Below are positions 1-5,182 of a DNA stretch of 5,182 nucleotides, in pieces. Both the position numbers and the translations under genes were made by a program. How positions within the stretch are numbered: the first letter of the stretch is position 1; every line of letters starts with the position of its first letter. The stretch comes from Nocardioides sp. (GTDB lineage: Bacteria; Actinomycetota; Actinomycetes; Propionibacteriales; Nocardioidaceae): positions 3,603 through 8,784 of the forward strand of contig DOWL01000069.1 of assembly GCA_003519585.1 (NCBI GenBank). The letters are read 5' to 3'. The notes beneath the pieces are model-generated. The model was not told the origin of the DNA. It searched no databases and worked only from the letters and a program-made list of their open reading frames with translations.

Positions 1-1338
1 CGAGGCGAAGGTGAAGCTCGCCGATGAGCTGAGCAGCCAGCGGTCGGGACCCGTGACTCCGACGGTGACGGGCACCGGAGCCGAGCGAGCACGGGTGAAG
101 TAGGTGTCGTCGCCGACCAGCACCTGGATCCGGTAGGTGCGGCCGTCTGCCCCGGCCGGCAAGGCCCCGAGATGCCGGCACGACGCCTGGCCGCTGTCGT
201 CGACCTCGGAGGTGCAGAGCACCTCGTTGTTGTGGTCGAGGTCGACGAAGGTGGCCCGGTTGGCCAGGCTCAGCTGCCCCGGGTCACCGTCCGCCTGCTG
301 GGTCACGTGAGCGGTCAGCAGCAGGTCCACCGGCTTGTCTCCCGTCGCGTCCGGCATCGCCCGCGTTGGCCCGGTGTAGGCGACCGACGCCGACTCCGGG
401 TCGACGCGGATCGAGAAGCGCAGCTGCTGCTCCTGGACCTCGTCGGAGACGGTGACGAGCACCGGGTAGGGCACCGGGCTCGCTGCTGCGACCACCCGGC
501 CGATGAACTCCCAGGTCGACGACCCTTGCGACACGGCCGACGTGGCCAGGCTCAGCCCCTTGGGCAGCCCTTGCACGGTCGCTGTCAGCCGGTGGCCCGG
601 TGCCTGGTGGCTGGTCGCCGAGAACGTCAGCGGCAACTGGTCGGAGAAGTGAACGGGCACCAGGTCCGGGATGCTCTCGTCGACGCTGAGACCCGGCGTC
701 GAGAGGCTCACGTCGTCGACGAGAATGCTGGCCGGGCCGGAGCCGAAGTCCCGGTGGTATTTGAAGGTCAGGGTGTGGCTGGTCCCCGTGGCGTACGCCG
801 ACAGGTCGACGGTCCGCGGACGGTAGTCGAAGGTGGTCTCCTGCTCGCTGAGCCACATGACGTCGACACCGTCGACCTGGACCGTGAGCCGCCCGCTGTA
901 CGGCGCGCGAGCGGCGAAGTTCGCGAAGAAGAAGCTGAGCGTCACCGGCACACCGACCGGGATGACGACGTCCTGGGAGACCGAGGTGTTCGCCGGCAGA
1001 GTGGAGGGGTTGCTGTGGAACCACAGCCAGCCGTTGCCGAGGCGCGGGTGGCTGGTGACGTCCACGCAGTTGCGGGACTGATGGCAGATCGGCCCGGCAT
1101 CACCGTTGTCGGTGCCGTTGCCGTTGGCGGTGACCCGCCAGGACTGGTTGGGCTGCGCGGTGGGACCGCTCCAGTCCTCGAAGCCGCCGTCCTGGAGCAG
1201 CTCGATCGGAGCCGCCTGGGTGGTCGTCGCGGCCGCGGGTGGCACCGGGCCGGCGGCCCAGGTCAGCCCGGTCACCACCGCGGACCCGAGCATTGCTAGC
1301 GCGGCGATCCGCGCGGTCATGGTGCGACGTGCGCGCAT
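1..1338 (-). CDS. Secreted modular protein with jelly-roll and Ig-like domains (3' end cut off by the window)
   Basis: This frame is open for 446 codons from the ATG at 1338 to the window edge, with no stop, so the C-terminus is missing. Residues 1-37 look like a Sec signal peptide: basic MRARR start, hydrophobic stretch at about 11-29, and possible cleavage after an Ala-rich run near residue 37. Residues about 47-213 resemble a galactose-binding or CBM-like jelly roll, opening with DGGFEDW and closing with VDDVSL (207-212). Residues about 227-313 look like a putative Ig domain, with GLPKGLSL at 257-264 and VTVSDE at 295-300. Residues about 314-426 form a second Ig-like module of a kind common in actinobacterial exported proteins. 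Cysteine pairs C85/C91 and C375/C387 are close enough for local disulfides. No catalytic motif is visible, so binding or adhesion is a guess and an enzyme domain could lie beyond the edge. The first ATG is preferred to Met7 because only it has a ribosome binding site. The reading frame is well supported; the function is unknown. Confidence 0.88.
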   Translation of the reverse strand, partial: MRARRTMTARIAALAMLGSAVVTGLTWAAGPVPPAAATTTQAAPIELLQDGGFEDWSGPTAQPNQSWRVTANGNGTDNGDAGPICHQSRNCVDVTSHPRLGNGWLWFHSNPSTLPANTSVSQDVVIPVGVPVTLSFFFANFAARAPYSGRLTVQVDGVDVMWLSEQETTFDYRPRTVDLSAYATGTSHTLTFKYHRDFGSGPASILVDDVSLSTPGLSVDESIPDLVPVHFSDQLPLTFSATSHQAPGHRLTATVQGLPKGLSLATSAVSQGSSTWEFIGRVVAAASPVPYPVLVTVSDEVQEQQLRFSIRVDPESASVAYTGPTRAMPDATGDKPVDLLLTAHVTQQADGDPGQLSLANRATFVDLDHNNEVLCTSEVDDSGQASCRHLGALPAGADGRTYRIQVLVGDDTYFTRARSAPVPVTVGVTGPDRWLLSSSASFTFAS

Positions 1339-1341
1339 GAG

Positions 1342-1348
1342 CCCTCCC
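1342..1348 (-). promoter_or_regulatory. Shine-Dalgarno site of the secreted-protein gene
   Basis: The minus strand reads GGGAGGG followed by CTC and then the ATG at 1338, a strong match to the anti-Shine-Dalgarno sequence with a slightly short spacer of 3-4 bases. The in-frame ATG six codons later (Met7) has no purine-rich tract before it, so this site decides the start. It is the only strong ribosome binding site in the window, which suggests this gene is transcribed with a real 5' leader, unlike its neighbours. Confidence 0.7.
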
Positions 1349-1419
1349 GCATCTGAGCCCGATCGAGCGGGCACCTGCGGTCGAGTCTGTGATCAGCGGG
1401 ACGAGCGGATCTGCCTGTC

Positions 1420-1458
1420 AGCGCACAGTTCGCGACACAGCGTGCACACGTGTGCGCT
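1420..1458 (-). terminator. Inverted repeat at the end of the membrane-protein gene; possible weak terminator or operator
   Basis: Perfect 8-base arms AGCGCACA (1420-1427) and TGTGCGCT (1451-1458) are separated by 23 bases. The right arm reaches into the stop codon of the membrane-protein gene. A perfect 12-base palindrome, GCACACGTGTGC (1444-1455), overlaps the right arm. On the minus-strand RNA the long arms could pair just after the stop codon, but no U-tract follows and the loop is long, so a classical intrinsic terminator is doubtful. The element also lies 80-120 bases upstream of the secreted-protein gene, where a regulator could bind. The symmetry is seen directly; the role is inferred. 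Confidence 0.3.
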
Positions 1459-1772
1459 CAGCGGCCGGGGACGTCGCAGTCGAGCTGGTCGACGATCCGC
1501 TTCTGCTCGTCCTCCATGTCGTCGTAGCTCGGTGTGTCTCCCTGGCCGTCCGAGAGGATGAAGGAGGTGCAGTAGAGGACCCGCTGGTCCTGCTGGGTCT
1601 GGTAGACCGTCCACGCGGTGAACGCCGCGCAGGCGGCGCCGACCAGCACTCCGACAGCGATCAGGGTCAGCAGCACGCCGTGAAGCTCGCGCGGCGGTCG
1701 CGGTGGACGCGGCGGAGTCGGGTCGCCCCGGCCGACATCGACGACCTCGATGGGCCGGAACTCCTCAGTCAC
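1458..1772 (-). CDS. Small single-pass membrane protein of unknown function
   Basis: A 104-residue protein with a GTG start. Residues 1-30 are hydrophilic and end in a proline/arginine-rich stretch (PPRPPRPPR, about 20-28). Residues about 32-56 form one hydrophobic transmembrane helix. Residues 57-104 are polar and acidic, with two cysteines (C68 and C99) that could form a disulfide outside the cell. By the positive-inside rule the arginines favour a cytoplasmic N-terminus and an external C-terminus. The gene begins 20 bases after the acpS stop, so it is probably the last gene of the glmS operon, perhaps with its own promoter (see the -10-like site at 1779-1784). No other in-frame start precedes the helix, and no Shine-Dalgarno is seen. 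I do not recognise the family. The case for a real gene rests on the coherent membrane topology, the tight spacing to acpS and the normal codon use. Confidence 0.75.
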   Translation of the reverse strand: MTEEFRPIEVVDVGRGDPTPPRPPRPPRELHGVLLTLIAVGVLVGAACAAFTAWTVYQTQQDQRVLYCTSFILSDGQGDTPSYDDMEDEQKRIVDQLDCDVPGR

Positions 1773-1778
1773 GTCCGC

Positions 1779-1784
1779 AATGTA
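1779..1784 (-). promoter_or_regulatory. -10-like hexamer placed for a leaderless start of the membrane-protein gene
   Basis: The minus strand reads TACATT, a good match to TANNNT, followed by exactly six bases and then the GTG at 1772. Counting the hexamer as -12 to -7 puts +1 on the G of GTG. There is no ribosome binding site before this start, which fits a leaderless transcript. No clear -35 box is visible at 16-18 bases, so this may be a secondary promoter inside the operon or a coincidence. Confidence 0.35.
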
Positions 1785-1792
1785 GCCGCAAG

Positions 1793-2146
1793 CTAACCCT
1801 CGAGCACCACCACGGCCGAGGCGATGCCGGCGTCGTGGGACAGGGACACGTGGGTGGTGCGGACGCCGAGGTGGTGCGCGCGGGCCAGCACCGTGCCTCG
1901 GAGCTCGAGCAAGGGGCGGCCGGACTCCTCGGAGACGATCTCGGCGTCGTGCCAGTGCATGTCACCCGGTGCGCCGAGTGCCTTGGCCAGGGCCTCCTTG
2001 GCCGCGAACCGGGCCGCGAGCGAGGCGAGGGGCCGCTCGAGCTCGAGCGGTGTGAACAGCCGATCGGCCAGCCCCGGCGTCCGGGTCAGCGAGGCGCCGA
2101 AGCGCGAGATGTCGACCACGTCGATCCCGACGCCGATGATGGCCAT
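1793..2146 (-). CDS. acpS: Holo-[acyl-carrier-protein] synthase (4'-phosphopantetheinyl transferase)
   Basis: AcpS moves the 4'-phosphopantetheine group from coenzyme A to the active serine of acyl carrier protein, turning apo-ACP into the working form for fatty acid synthesis in the cytoplasm. The 117-residue product has the family length and both signature blocks: [12 protein letters not shown] at 5-16, with the Mg-binding Asp9, and [13 protein letters not shown] at 46-58, with the second metal ligand Glu51. The C-terminal HVSLSHD motif is at 99-105. It is the short trimeric AcpS type, not the longer Sfp type. The ATG at 2146 is chosen because it puts the first motif at the N-terminus as usual. 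A weak GGGAC lies about nine bases upstream. The gene starts 16 bases after the glmS stop, so it is probably co-transcribed with glmS and perhaps translationally coupled. In related actinobacteria acpS also sits close to glmS. Confidence 0.96.
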   Translation of the reverse strand: MAIIGVGIDVVDISRFGASLTRTPGLADRLFTPLELERPLASLAARFAAKEALAKALGAPGDMHWHDAEIVSEESGRPLLELRGTVLARAHHLGVRTTHVSLSHDAGIASAVVVLEG

Positions 2147-2162
2147 GTCGCGCAGGTCCCGG

Positions 2163-4022
2163 CTACTCGACCGTGACCGACTTGGCCAGGTTGCGCGGCT
2201 GGTCGACGTCGTGGCCGAGGGCCGAGGCGAGCTCGCAGGCGAACAGCTGGAGGGGTACGACGGCCACCAGCGGCTGCAGCAGGACCGGGACGGACGGCAG
2301 CCGGATCAGGTGGTCGGCGTACGGCACGATCCGCTCGTCGCCCTCCTCGGCCAGGCAGATGGTCACCGCGCCTCGGGCGCGGACCTCCTGGATGCCGCTG
2401 AGCATCTTGTCGTGGAGTTGGTCGCGGCCGCGGGGCGGCACGACGCAGAAGACCGGGATGCCCGGCTCGACCAGTGCGATCGGGCCGTGCTTGAGCTCAC
2501 CGGCAGCGAAGCCTTCGGCGTGGAGGTAGGCGATCTCCTTGAGCTTGAGCGCACCTTCGAGAGCGACCGGATAGCCGGCGTGCCGGCCCACGAACAGCAC
2601 CGATCGCGTGTCGGCGTGCGACCTGGCCAGCTCGTAGACCGCGTCGGCGGCGTCCAGCACGGTGTCGATGTGTCCGGGGATCGCCTCGAGTTGGCCGACG
2701 ACCTGGGAGATCTCGTCGCCGAACCGGGTGCCCTTGACCTGCGCGAGGTAGAGCGCGAGGAGGTAGCAGGCGACCAGCTGGGTGAGGAAGCCCTTGGTCG
2801 AGGCCACCCCGATCTCGGGGCCGGCATGGGTGTAGATCACCGCGTCGGACTCGCGCGGGATCGTCGACCCGTTGGTGTTGCAGATCGCCAGCACCTTGGA
2901 GCGCTGCGTCCGGGCGTGCCGGATCGCCTGCAGCGTGTCGGCGGTCTCGCCCGACTGCGAGATCGCGACCACCAGCGTGGAGTAGTCGAGGATCGGGTCG
3001 CGGTAGCGGAACTCCGAGGACAGCTCGACCTCGACCGGCACCCGGGTCCAGTGCTCGATGGCGTACTTCGCGACCATCCCGGCGTAGAACGACGTGCCGG
3101 CCGCAATGATGATGATCTTGTCGATGTCGCGCAGCTCCTGGTCGGAGAGCCGCATCTCGTCGAGCTGCAGCAGTCCCGATGAGGTACGCCGGCCGAGCAG
3201 CGAGTCGGCCACCGCGCGCGGCTGCTCGAAGATCTCCTTGCGCATGAACCAGTCGTGGCCCTCCTTCTCGGCCGCCGAGAGGTCCCAGTCGACGTGGTAG
3301 CGCCGGCCCTCCTGCGGGATGCCGCGGAAGTCGGTCACCTCCACACCGTCACGGGTGATCGTGACGACCTGGTCCTGACCGAGCTCGAGCGCCTCGCGGG
3401 TGTAGTCGATGAACGCCGCCACGTCGGAGCCGAGGAAGTTCTCGCCGTCCCCGAGCCCGACGACGAGGGGCGAGTTGCGGCGCGCCGCCACGACGCGCGC
3501 CGGGTCGTGCGCGTCGACGGCGACCAGCGTGAAGGCGCCCTCGAGCTGCTGGCACACCCGCTGCATGGCGATGGTGAGGTCGAACCCCGACTCGAGCTGC
3601 AGCTCCAACAGCTGGGCGGCCACCTCGGTGTCGGTCTCAGAGACCAGCGTGTGGTCGTCGGCCTCGAGCCGGGTGCGGAGCTCGGCGAAATTCTCGATGA
3701 TCCCGTTGTGCACCAGCGCCACCCGCCCGGTGCTCCGCCCGCTCAGGATGGCGATGTGCGGGTGGGCATTGACGTCGTTGGGCGCCCCGTGGGTGGCCCA
3801 GCGGGTGTGGCCGACGCCGGTTGTGGACGGCGGGAGCGGGGAGTCGGCGATGGCCTTCTCGAGGTTGGCGAGCTTGCCGGCCTTCTTGGTGACCGCGAGT
3901 GCGGAGTCGGCGACGACGGCGATGCCGGCCGAGTCGTAGCCGCGATATTCGAGGCGGCGCAGCCCGTCGAGCACGACGTCCTGGGCCTGCCTGGGCCCGA
4001 CGTACCCGACGATCCCGCACAT
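2163..4022 (-). CDS. glmS: Glutamine--fructose-6-phosphate aminotransferase (isomerizing)
   Basis: GlmS converts fructose-6-phosphate and glutamine to glucosamine-6-phosphate and glutamate, the first committed step to UDP-GlcNAc and so to peptidoglycan. The 619-residue protein is complete; E. coli GlmS has 609. The N-terminal class II glutamine amidotransferase domain (about 2-235) starts MCGIVGYVG, with Cys2 exposed as the nucleophile after Met removal. It also carries HTRWATHG (72-79), HNG (105-107) and SETDTEV (128-134). Two sugar isomerase (SIS) domains follow, at about 300-430 and 470-610, with AAGTSFYAG (307-315) and SQSGETADT (355-363). Isomerase residues matching E. coli Glu488, His504 and Lys603 are Glu496, His512 and Lys614, the last in the conserved tail [13 protein letters not shown]. 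The start is fixed because Cys must be residue 2. It heads the minus-strand operon and diverges from coaA. No key residue is missing. Confidence 0.99.
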   Translation of the reverse strand: MCGIVGYVGPRQAQDVVLDGLRRLEYRGYDSAGIAVVADSALAVTKKAGKLANLEKAIADSPLPPSTTGVGHTRWATHGAPNDVNAHPHIAILSGRSTGRVALVHNGIIENFAELRTRLEADDHTLVSETDTEVAAQLLELQLESGFDLTIAMQRVCQQLEGAFTLVAVDAHDPARVVAARRNSPLVVGLGDGENFLGSDVAAFIDYTREALELGQDQVVTITRDGVEVTDFRGIPQEGRRYHVDWDLSAAEKEGHDWFMRKEIFEQPRAVADSLLGRRTSSGLLQLDEMRLSDQELRDIDKIIIIAAGTSFYAGMVAKYAIEHWTRVPVEVELSSEFRYRDPILDYSTLVVAISQSGETADTLQAIRHARTQRSKVLAICNTNGSTIPRESDAVIYTHAGPEIGVASTKGFLTQLVACYLLALYLAQVKGTRFGDEISQVVGQLEAIPGHIDTVLDAADAVYELARSHADTRSVLFVGRHAGYPVALEGALKLKEIAYLHAEGFAAGELKHGPIALVEPGIPVFCVVPPRGRDQLHDKMLSGIQEVRARGAVTICLAEEGDERIVPYADHLIRLPSVPVLLQPLVAVVPLQLFACELASALGHDVDQPRNLAKSVTVE

Positions 4023-4030
4023 GGCGACCG

Positions 4031-4036
4031 AGTCTA
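4031..4036 (-). promoter_or_regulatory. -10-like hexamer before glmS
   Basis: The minus strand reads TAGACT (TANNNT), ending eight bases before the glmS ATG. The predicted +1 is near 4024, giving a 5' leader of about two bases or none. No Shine-Dalgarno lies upstream of glmS, in keeping with a leaderless or nearly leaderless mRNA. A second copy, TAGACC (4041-4046), lies ten bases further up inside the next tandem repeat and could be an alternative -10. No good -35 box is visible for either. Confidence 0.4.
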
Positions 4037-4062
4037 TCGAGGTCTATCGAGCGTCCATCGAG
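4032..4062. repeat. Tandem 10-base direct repeats in the glmS/coaA intergenic region
   Basis: The plus strand carries GTCTATCGAG at 4032-4041 and again, exactly, at 4042-4051. A third copy with one change, GTCCATCGAG, lies at 4053-4062 after a one-base insertion. The units recur about once per helical turn and overlap the likely glmS -10 region. They could be stacked binding sites for a regulator or simply a local duplication of promoter sequence. Confidence 0.6.
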
Positions 4063-4065
4063 CGT

Positions 4066-4078
4066 GGTGAGCGTCACC
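4066..4078. promoter_or_regulatory. Inverted repeat GGTGA-N3-TCACC, possible operator
   Basis: Perfect 5-base arms flank a 3-base centre (GCG). The repeat sits near the middle of the 101-base divergent region, upstream of both glmS and coaA, where a dimeric regulator could affect either promoter. The symmetry is seen directly; regulator binding is inferred. Arms this short can occur by chance. Confidence 0.3.
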
Positions 4079-4079
4079 G

Positions 4080-4094
4080 TCGCCCACCGGGCGA
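4080..4094. promoter_or_regulatory. Inverted repeat TCGCCC-N3-GGGCGA, possible operator
   Basis: Perfect 6-base arms flank ACC. The centre (4087) is 15 bases from that of the neighbouring inverted repeat (4072). This element overlaps the place where a coaA -35 box would fall, so a bound protein could block or replace -35 contact. As RNA it would form a tight 6-bp hairpin, but it is expected to lie outside both predicted transcripts, which favours a DNA-level role if it has one. Confidence 0.3.
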
Positions 4095-4108
4095 GGCGCG
4101 CCGTGGGC

Positions 4109-4117
4109 TGACACAAT
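4109..4117 (+). promoter_or_regulatory. Extended -10 promoter element of coaA
   Basis: TGA followed by CACAAT matches an extended -10 (TGN plus a hexamer one base off TACAAT). The hexamer at 4112-4117 is followed by six bases and then the coaA ATG at 4124, so +1 falls on the A of the start codon. No -35 match is seen 16-18 bases upstream, and no Shine-Dalgarno precedes the ATG. Both facts fit an extended -10 promoter making a leaderless coaA mRNA. Confidence 0.5.
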
Positions 4118-4123
4118 CCCCGC

Positions 4124-5092
4124 ATGCGCAACGGTGAGCGCCACGACGGTGCCCACGAGGCCTCGCCGTACATCGAGCTCGATCGCAGCGCCTGGGCGCA
4201 GCTGGCCCACCAGGTCGAGGATCCGCTGACCGAGGACGAGATCGCCGCCCTCCGCGGCCTCGGCGACCAGCTCGACCTCGAAGAGGTCCGCGACGTCTTC
4301 TTGCCGATCAGCCGGCTGCTGAGCATGTACGTCGCGACCGCGGGCCGGCTGCATCGCGAGCAGGAGGAGTTCCTCCACCGGGCGACTCCCCCGCGCACGC
4401 CGTTCGTGATCGGCCTGGCCGGGTCGGTCGCCGTGGGCAAGTCCACGACCGCTCGGGTGCTCCAGCACCTGCTGGCGCACTGGCCAGAGCACCCCGAGGT
4501 CGCGCTGGTCACCACCGACGGCTTCCTGCATCCCAACGCCGAGCTCGAACGGCGGGGCCTGTTGCAGCGCAAAGGTTTCCCGGAGTCCTACGACCGGCGC
4601 GCCCTGCTCCGCTTCGTGGTCGACATCAAGTCGGGCCGCGACGAGGTCGAGGCGCCGGTCTACGACCATCTCACCTACGACGTCGTGCCCGACGAGAAGG
4701 TGCACATCAAGCACCCGGACATCGTCATCGTCGAGGGGCTCAACGTGCTCCAGCCGGCCCGGGTCCGCGACGACGGGCGCACCGGCCTCGCGGTCAGCGA
4801 CTTCTTCGATTTCTCGGTCTACGTCGATGCCAAGACCTCCGACATCCGCGACTGGTACGTCTCCCGGTTCCTGCGGCTGCGCGAGACGGCGTTCCGCGAC
4901 CCGCAGTCCTACTTCGTCCGCTATTCGGCGCTCTCCCACGACCAGGCGGTGGCCGAGGCGATGCGGATCTGGGACACCATCAACGGCCCCAACCTCGCCC
5001 AGAACGTGCTGCCGACCCGCTCCCGGGCCACGCTCGTGCTCCGCAAGGACGCTGACCACTCGGTCCGCTACGTGCGGCTGCGCAAGATCTGA
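4124..5092 (+). CDS. coaA: Type I pantothenate kinase
   Basis: CoaA phosphorylates pantothenate with ATP to 4'-phosphopantothenate, the first and usually rate-setting step of coenzyme A synthesis, in the cytoplasm. The 322-residue protein matches the E. coli enzyme (316 residues) along its whole length. It has the early block YIELDRSAW (16-24), the Walker A P-loop GSVAVGKST (100-108) with Lys106, and TTDGFLHPN (130-138) with Asp132, equivalent to E. coli Asp127. KGFPESYD (150-157), VEGLNVLQ (203-210) and NVLPTRSRA (294-302) follow. This is the prokaryotic P-loop type that CoA feedback inhibits, not the type II or III fold. The ATG at 4124 gives the expected N-terminal length and no other in-frame start lies nearby. 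The gene diverges from glmS. Its product, CoA, is the substrate of the neighbouring AcpS, though the two genes are on opposite strands. No obvious terminator follows within the 90 bases left in the window. Confidence 0.98.
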   Translation: MRNGERHDGAHEASPYIELDRSAWAQLAHQVEDPLTEDEIAALRGLGDQLDLEEVRDVFLPISRLLSMYVATAGRLHREQEEFLHRATPPRTPFVIGLAGSVAVGKSTTARVLQHLLAHWPEHPEVALVTTDGFLHPNAELERRGLLQRKGFPESYDRRALLRFVVDIKSGRDEVEAPVYDHLTYDVVPDEKVHIKHPDIVIVEGLNVLQPARVRDDGRTGLAVSDFFDFSVYVDAKTSDIRDWYVSRFLRLRETAFRDPQSYFVRYSALSHDQAVAEAMRIWDTINGPNLAQNVLPTRSRATLVLRKDADHSVRYVRLRKI

Positions 5093-5182
5093 CCGTGACC
5101 TAGCCGATCGGGTGAGATCCGACGCATCCGAGGTCAATCTGGCGCCATTCGGGTGCGGTCCGGCGGCGGCTGAGGGCGCATG

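Noticed and set aside
172..1299. Long plus-strand open frame (375 codons) antisense to the secreted-protein gene
   Set aside because: The translation is low-complexity, rich in Arg, Gly and Val, with no recognisable domain. The opposite strand encodes a signal peptide and coherent beta-rich domains. It is a shadow of GC-rich codon bias.
1357..1372. Small hairpin GCCCG-N6-CGGGC upstream of the secreted-protein gene
   Set aside because: Arms of 5 bases are expected by chance in such GC-rich sequence, and no U-tract or link to the ribosome binding site is seen.
1399..1421. CTGACA (minus strand, 1416-1421) as a -35 box for the secreted-protein gene
   Set aside because: No TANNNT-like -10 lies 16-18 bases downstream, so a promoter cannot be supported from this box alone.
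1824..3182. Plus-strand open frame of 452 codons antisense to acpS and glmS
   Set aside because: It spans two convincing conserved genes on the other strand and its product resembles no protein family; it is a shadow frame.
3255..4070. Plus-strand open frame of 271 codons antisense to the glmS 5' half
   Set aside because: The glmS frame carries all catalytic motifs here. The antisense product is biased in composition and has no motif.
4023..4123. Possible glmS ribozyme or riboswitch upstream of glmS
   Set aside because: The gap is only 101 bases, is shared with a divergent gene, and the predicted glmS transcript has almost no leader. The glmS ribozyme is known mainly from Firmicutes.
5096..5136. 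Inverted repeat TGACCT/AGGTCA after coaA, considered as a terminator
   Set aside because: The 6-base arms are 29 bases apart with no inner pairing and no U-tract. A nearby direct repeat, ATCCGA (5117-5122 and 5126-5131), is too short to interpret.
4034..5137. Minus-strand open frame of 367 codons antisense to coaA
   Set aside because: coaA matches type I pantothenate kinase along its full length. The antisense frame would also overlap the glmS promoter region and has no recognisable domain.
5180..5182. ATG at the very end of the window, preceded by GAGGG, possibly the start of a next gene
   Set aside because: Only the start codon would be inside the window, so no coding evidence exists. The GAGGG tract is short and very close to the ATG.

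Overview
This G+C-rich window reads as ordinary chromosomal sequence from a high-GC actinobacterium. Nocardioides or a related member of the Propionibacteriales is a plausible guess. That placement is inferred from codon use, protein style, and the grouping of a type I pantothenate kinase gene with glmS and acpS, which I recall from actinobacterial genomes. No database search was possible.

The window holds five genes. On the minus strand, reading from the right: glmS (2163-4022), acpS (1793-2146) and a small single-pass membrane protein (1458-1772) lie 16 and 20 bases apart and look like one operon. After a further 119 bases comes the 5' part of a gene for a secreted modular protein, which runs off the left edge (1-1338). 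On the plus strand, coaA (4124-5092) diverges from glmS across a 101-base intergenic region. The last 90 bases (5093-5182) follow coaA and hold no gene I can support.

The housekeeping genes feed cell-envelope and lipid synthesis. GlmS makes glucosamine-6-phosphate for UDP-GlcNAc and peptidoglycan. CoaA commits pantothenate to coenzyme A. AcpS uses coenzyme A to load the phosphopantetheine arm onto acyl carrier protein. The small membrane protein and the secreted protein have no assigned function. The secreted protein has a signal peptide, a jelly-roll (lectin or carbohydrate-binding-like) domain and two Ig-like domains before the window ends.

No undescribed multi-gene system was seen. The most interesting signals are regulatory. 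Three starts (coaA, glmS and the small membrane protein) lack a Shine-Dalgarno sequence, and each has a -10-like hexamer placed so that transcription would begin at or within about two bases of the start codon, which suggests leaderless mRNAs. The glmS/coaA intergenic region also carries a tandem 10-base repeat and two adjacent perfect inverted repeats. There are no RNA genes, CRISPR arrays, insertion sequences or origins, and no gene-free stretch over 300 bases.
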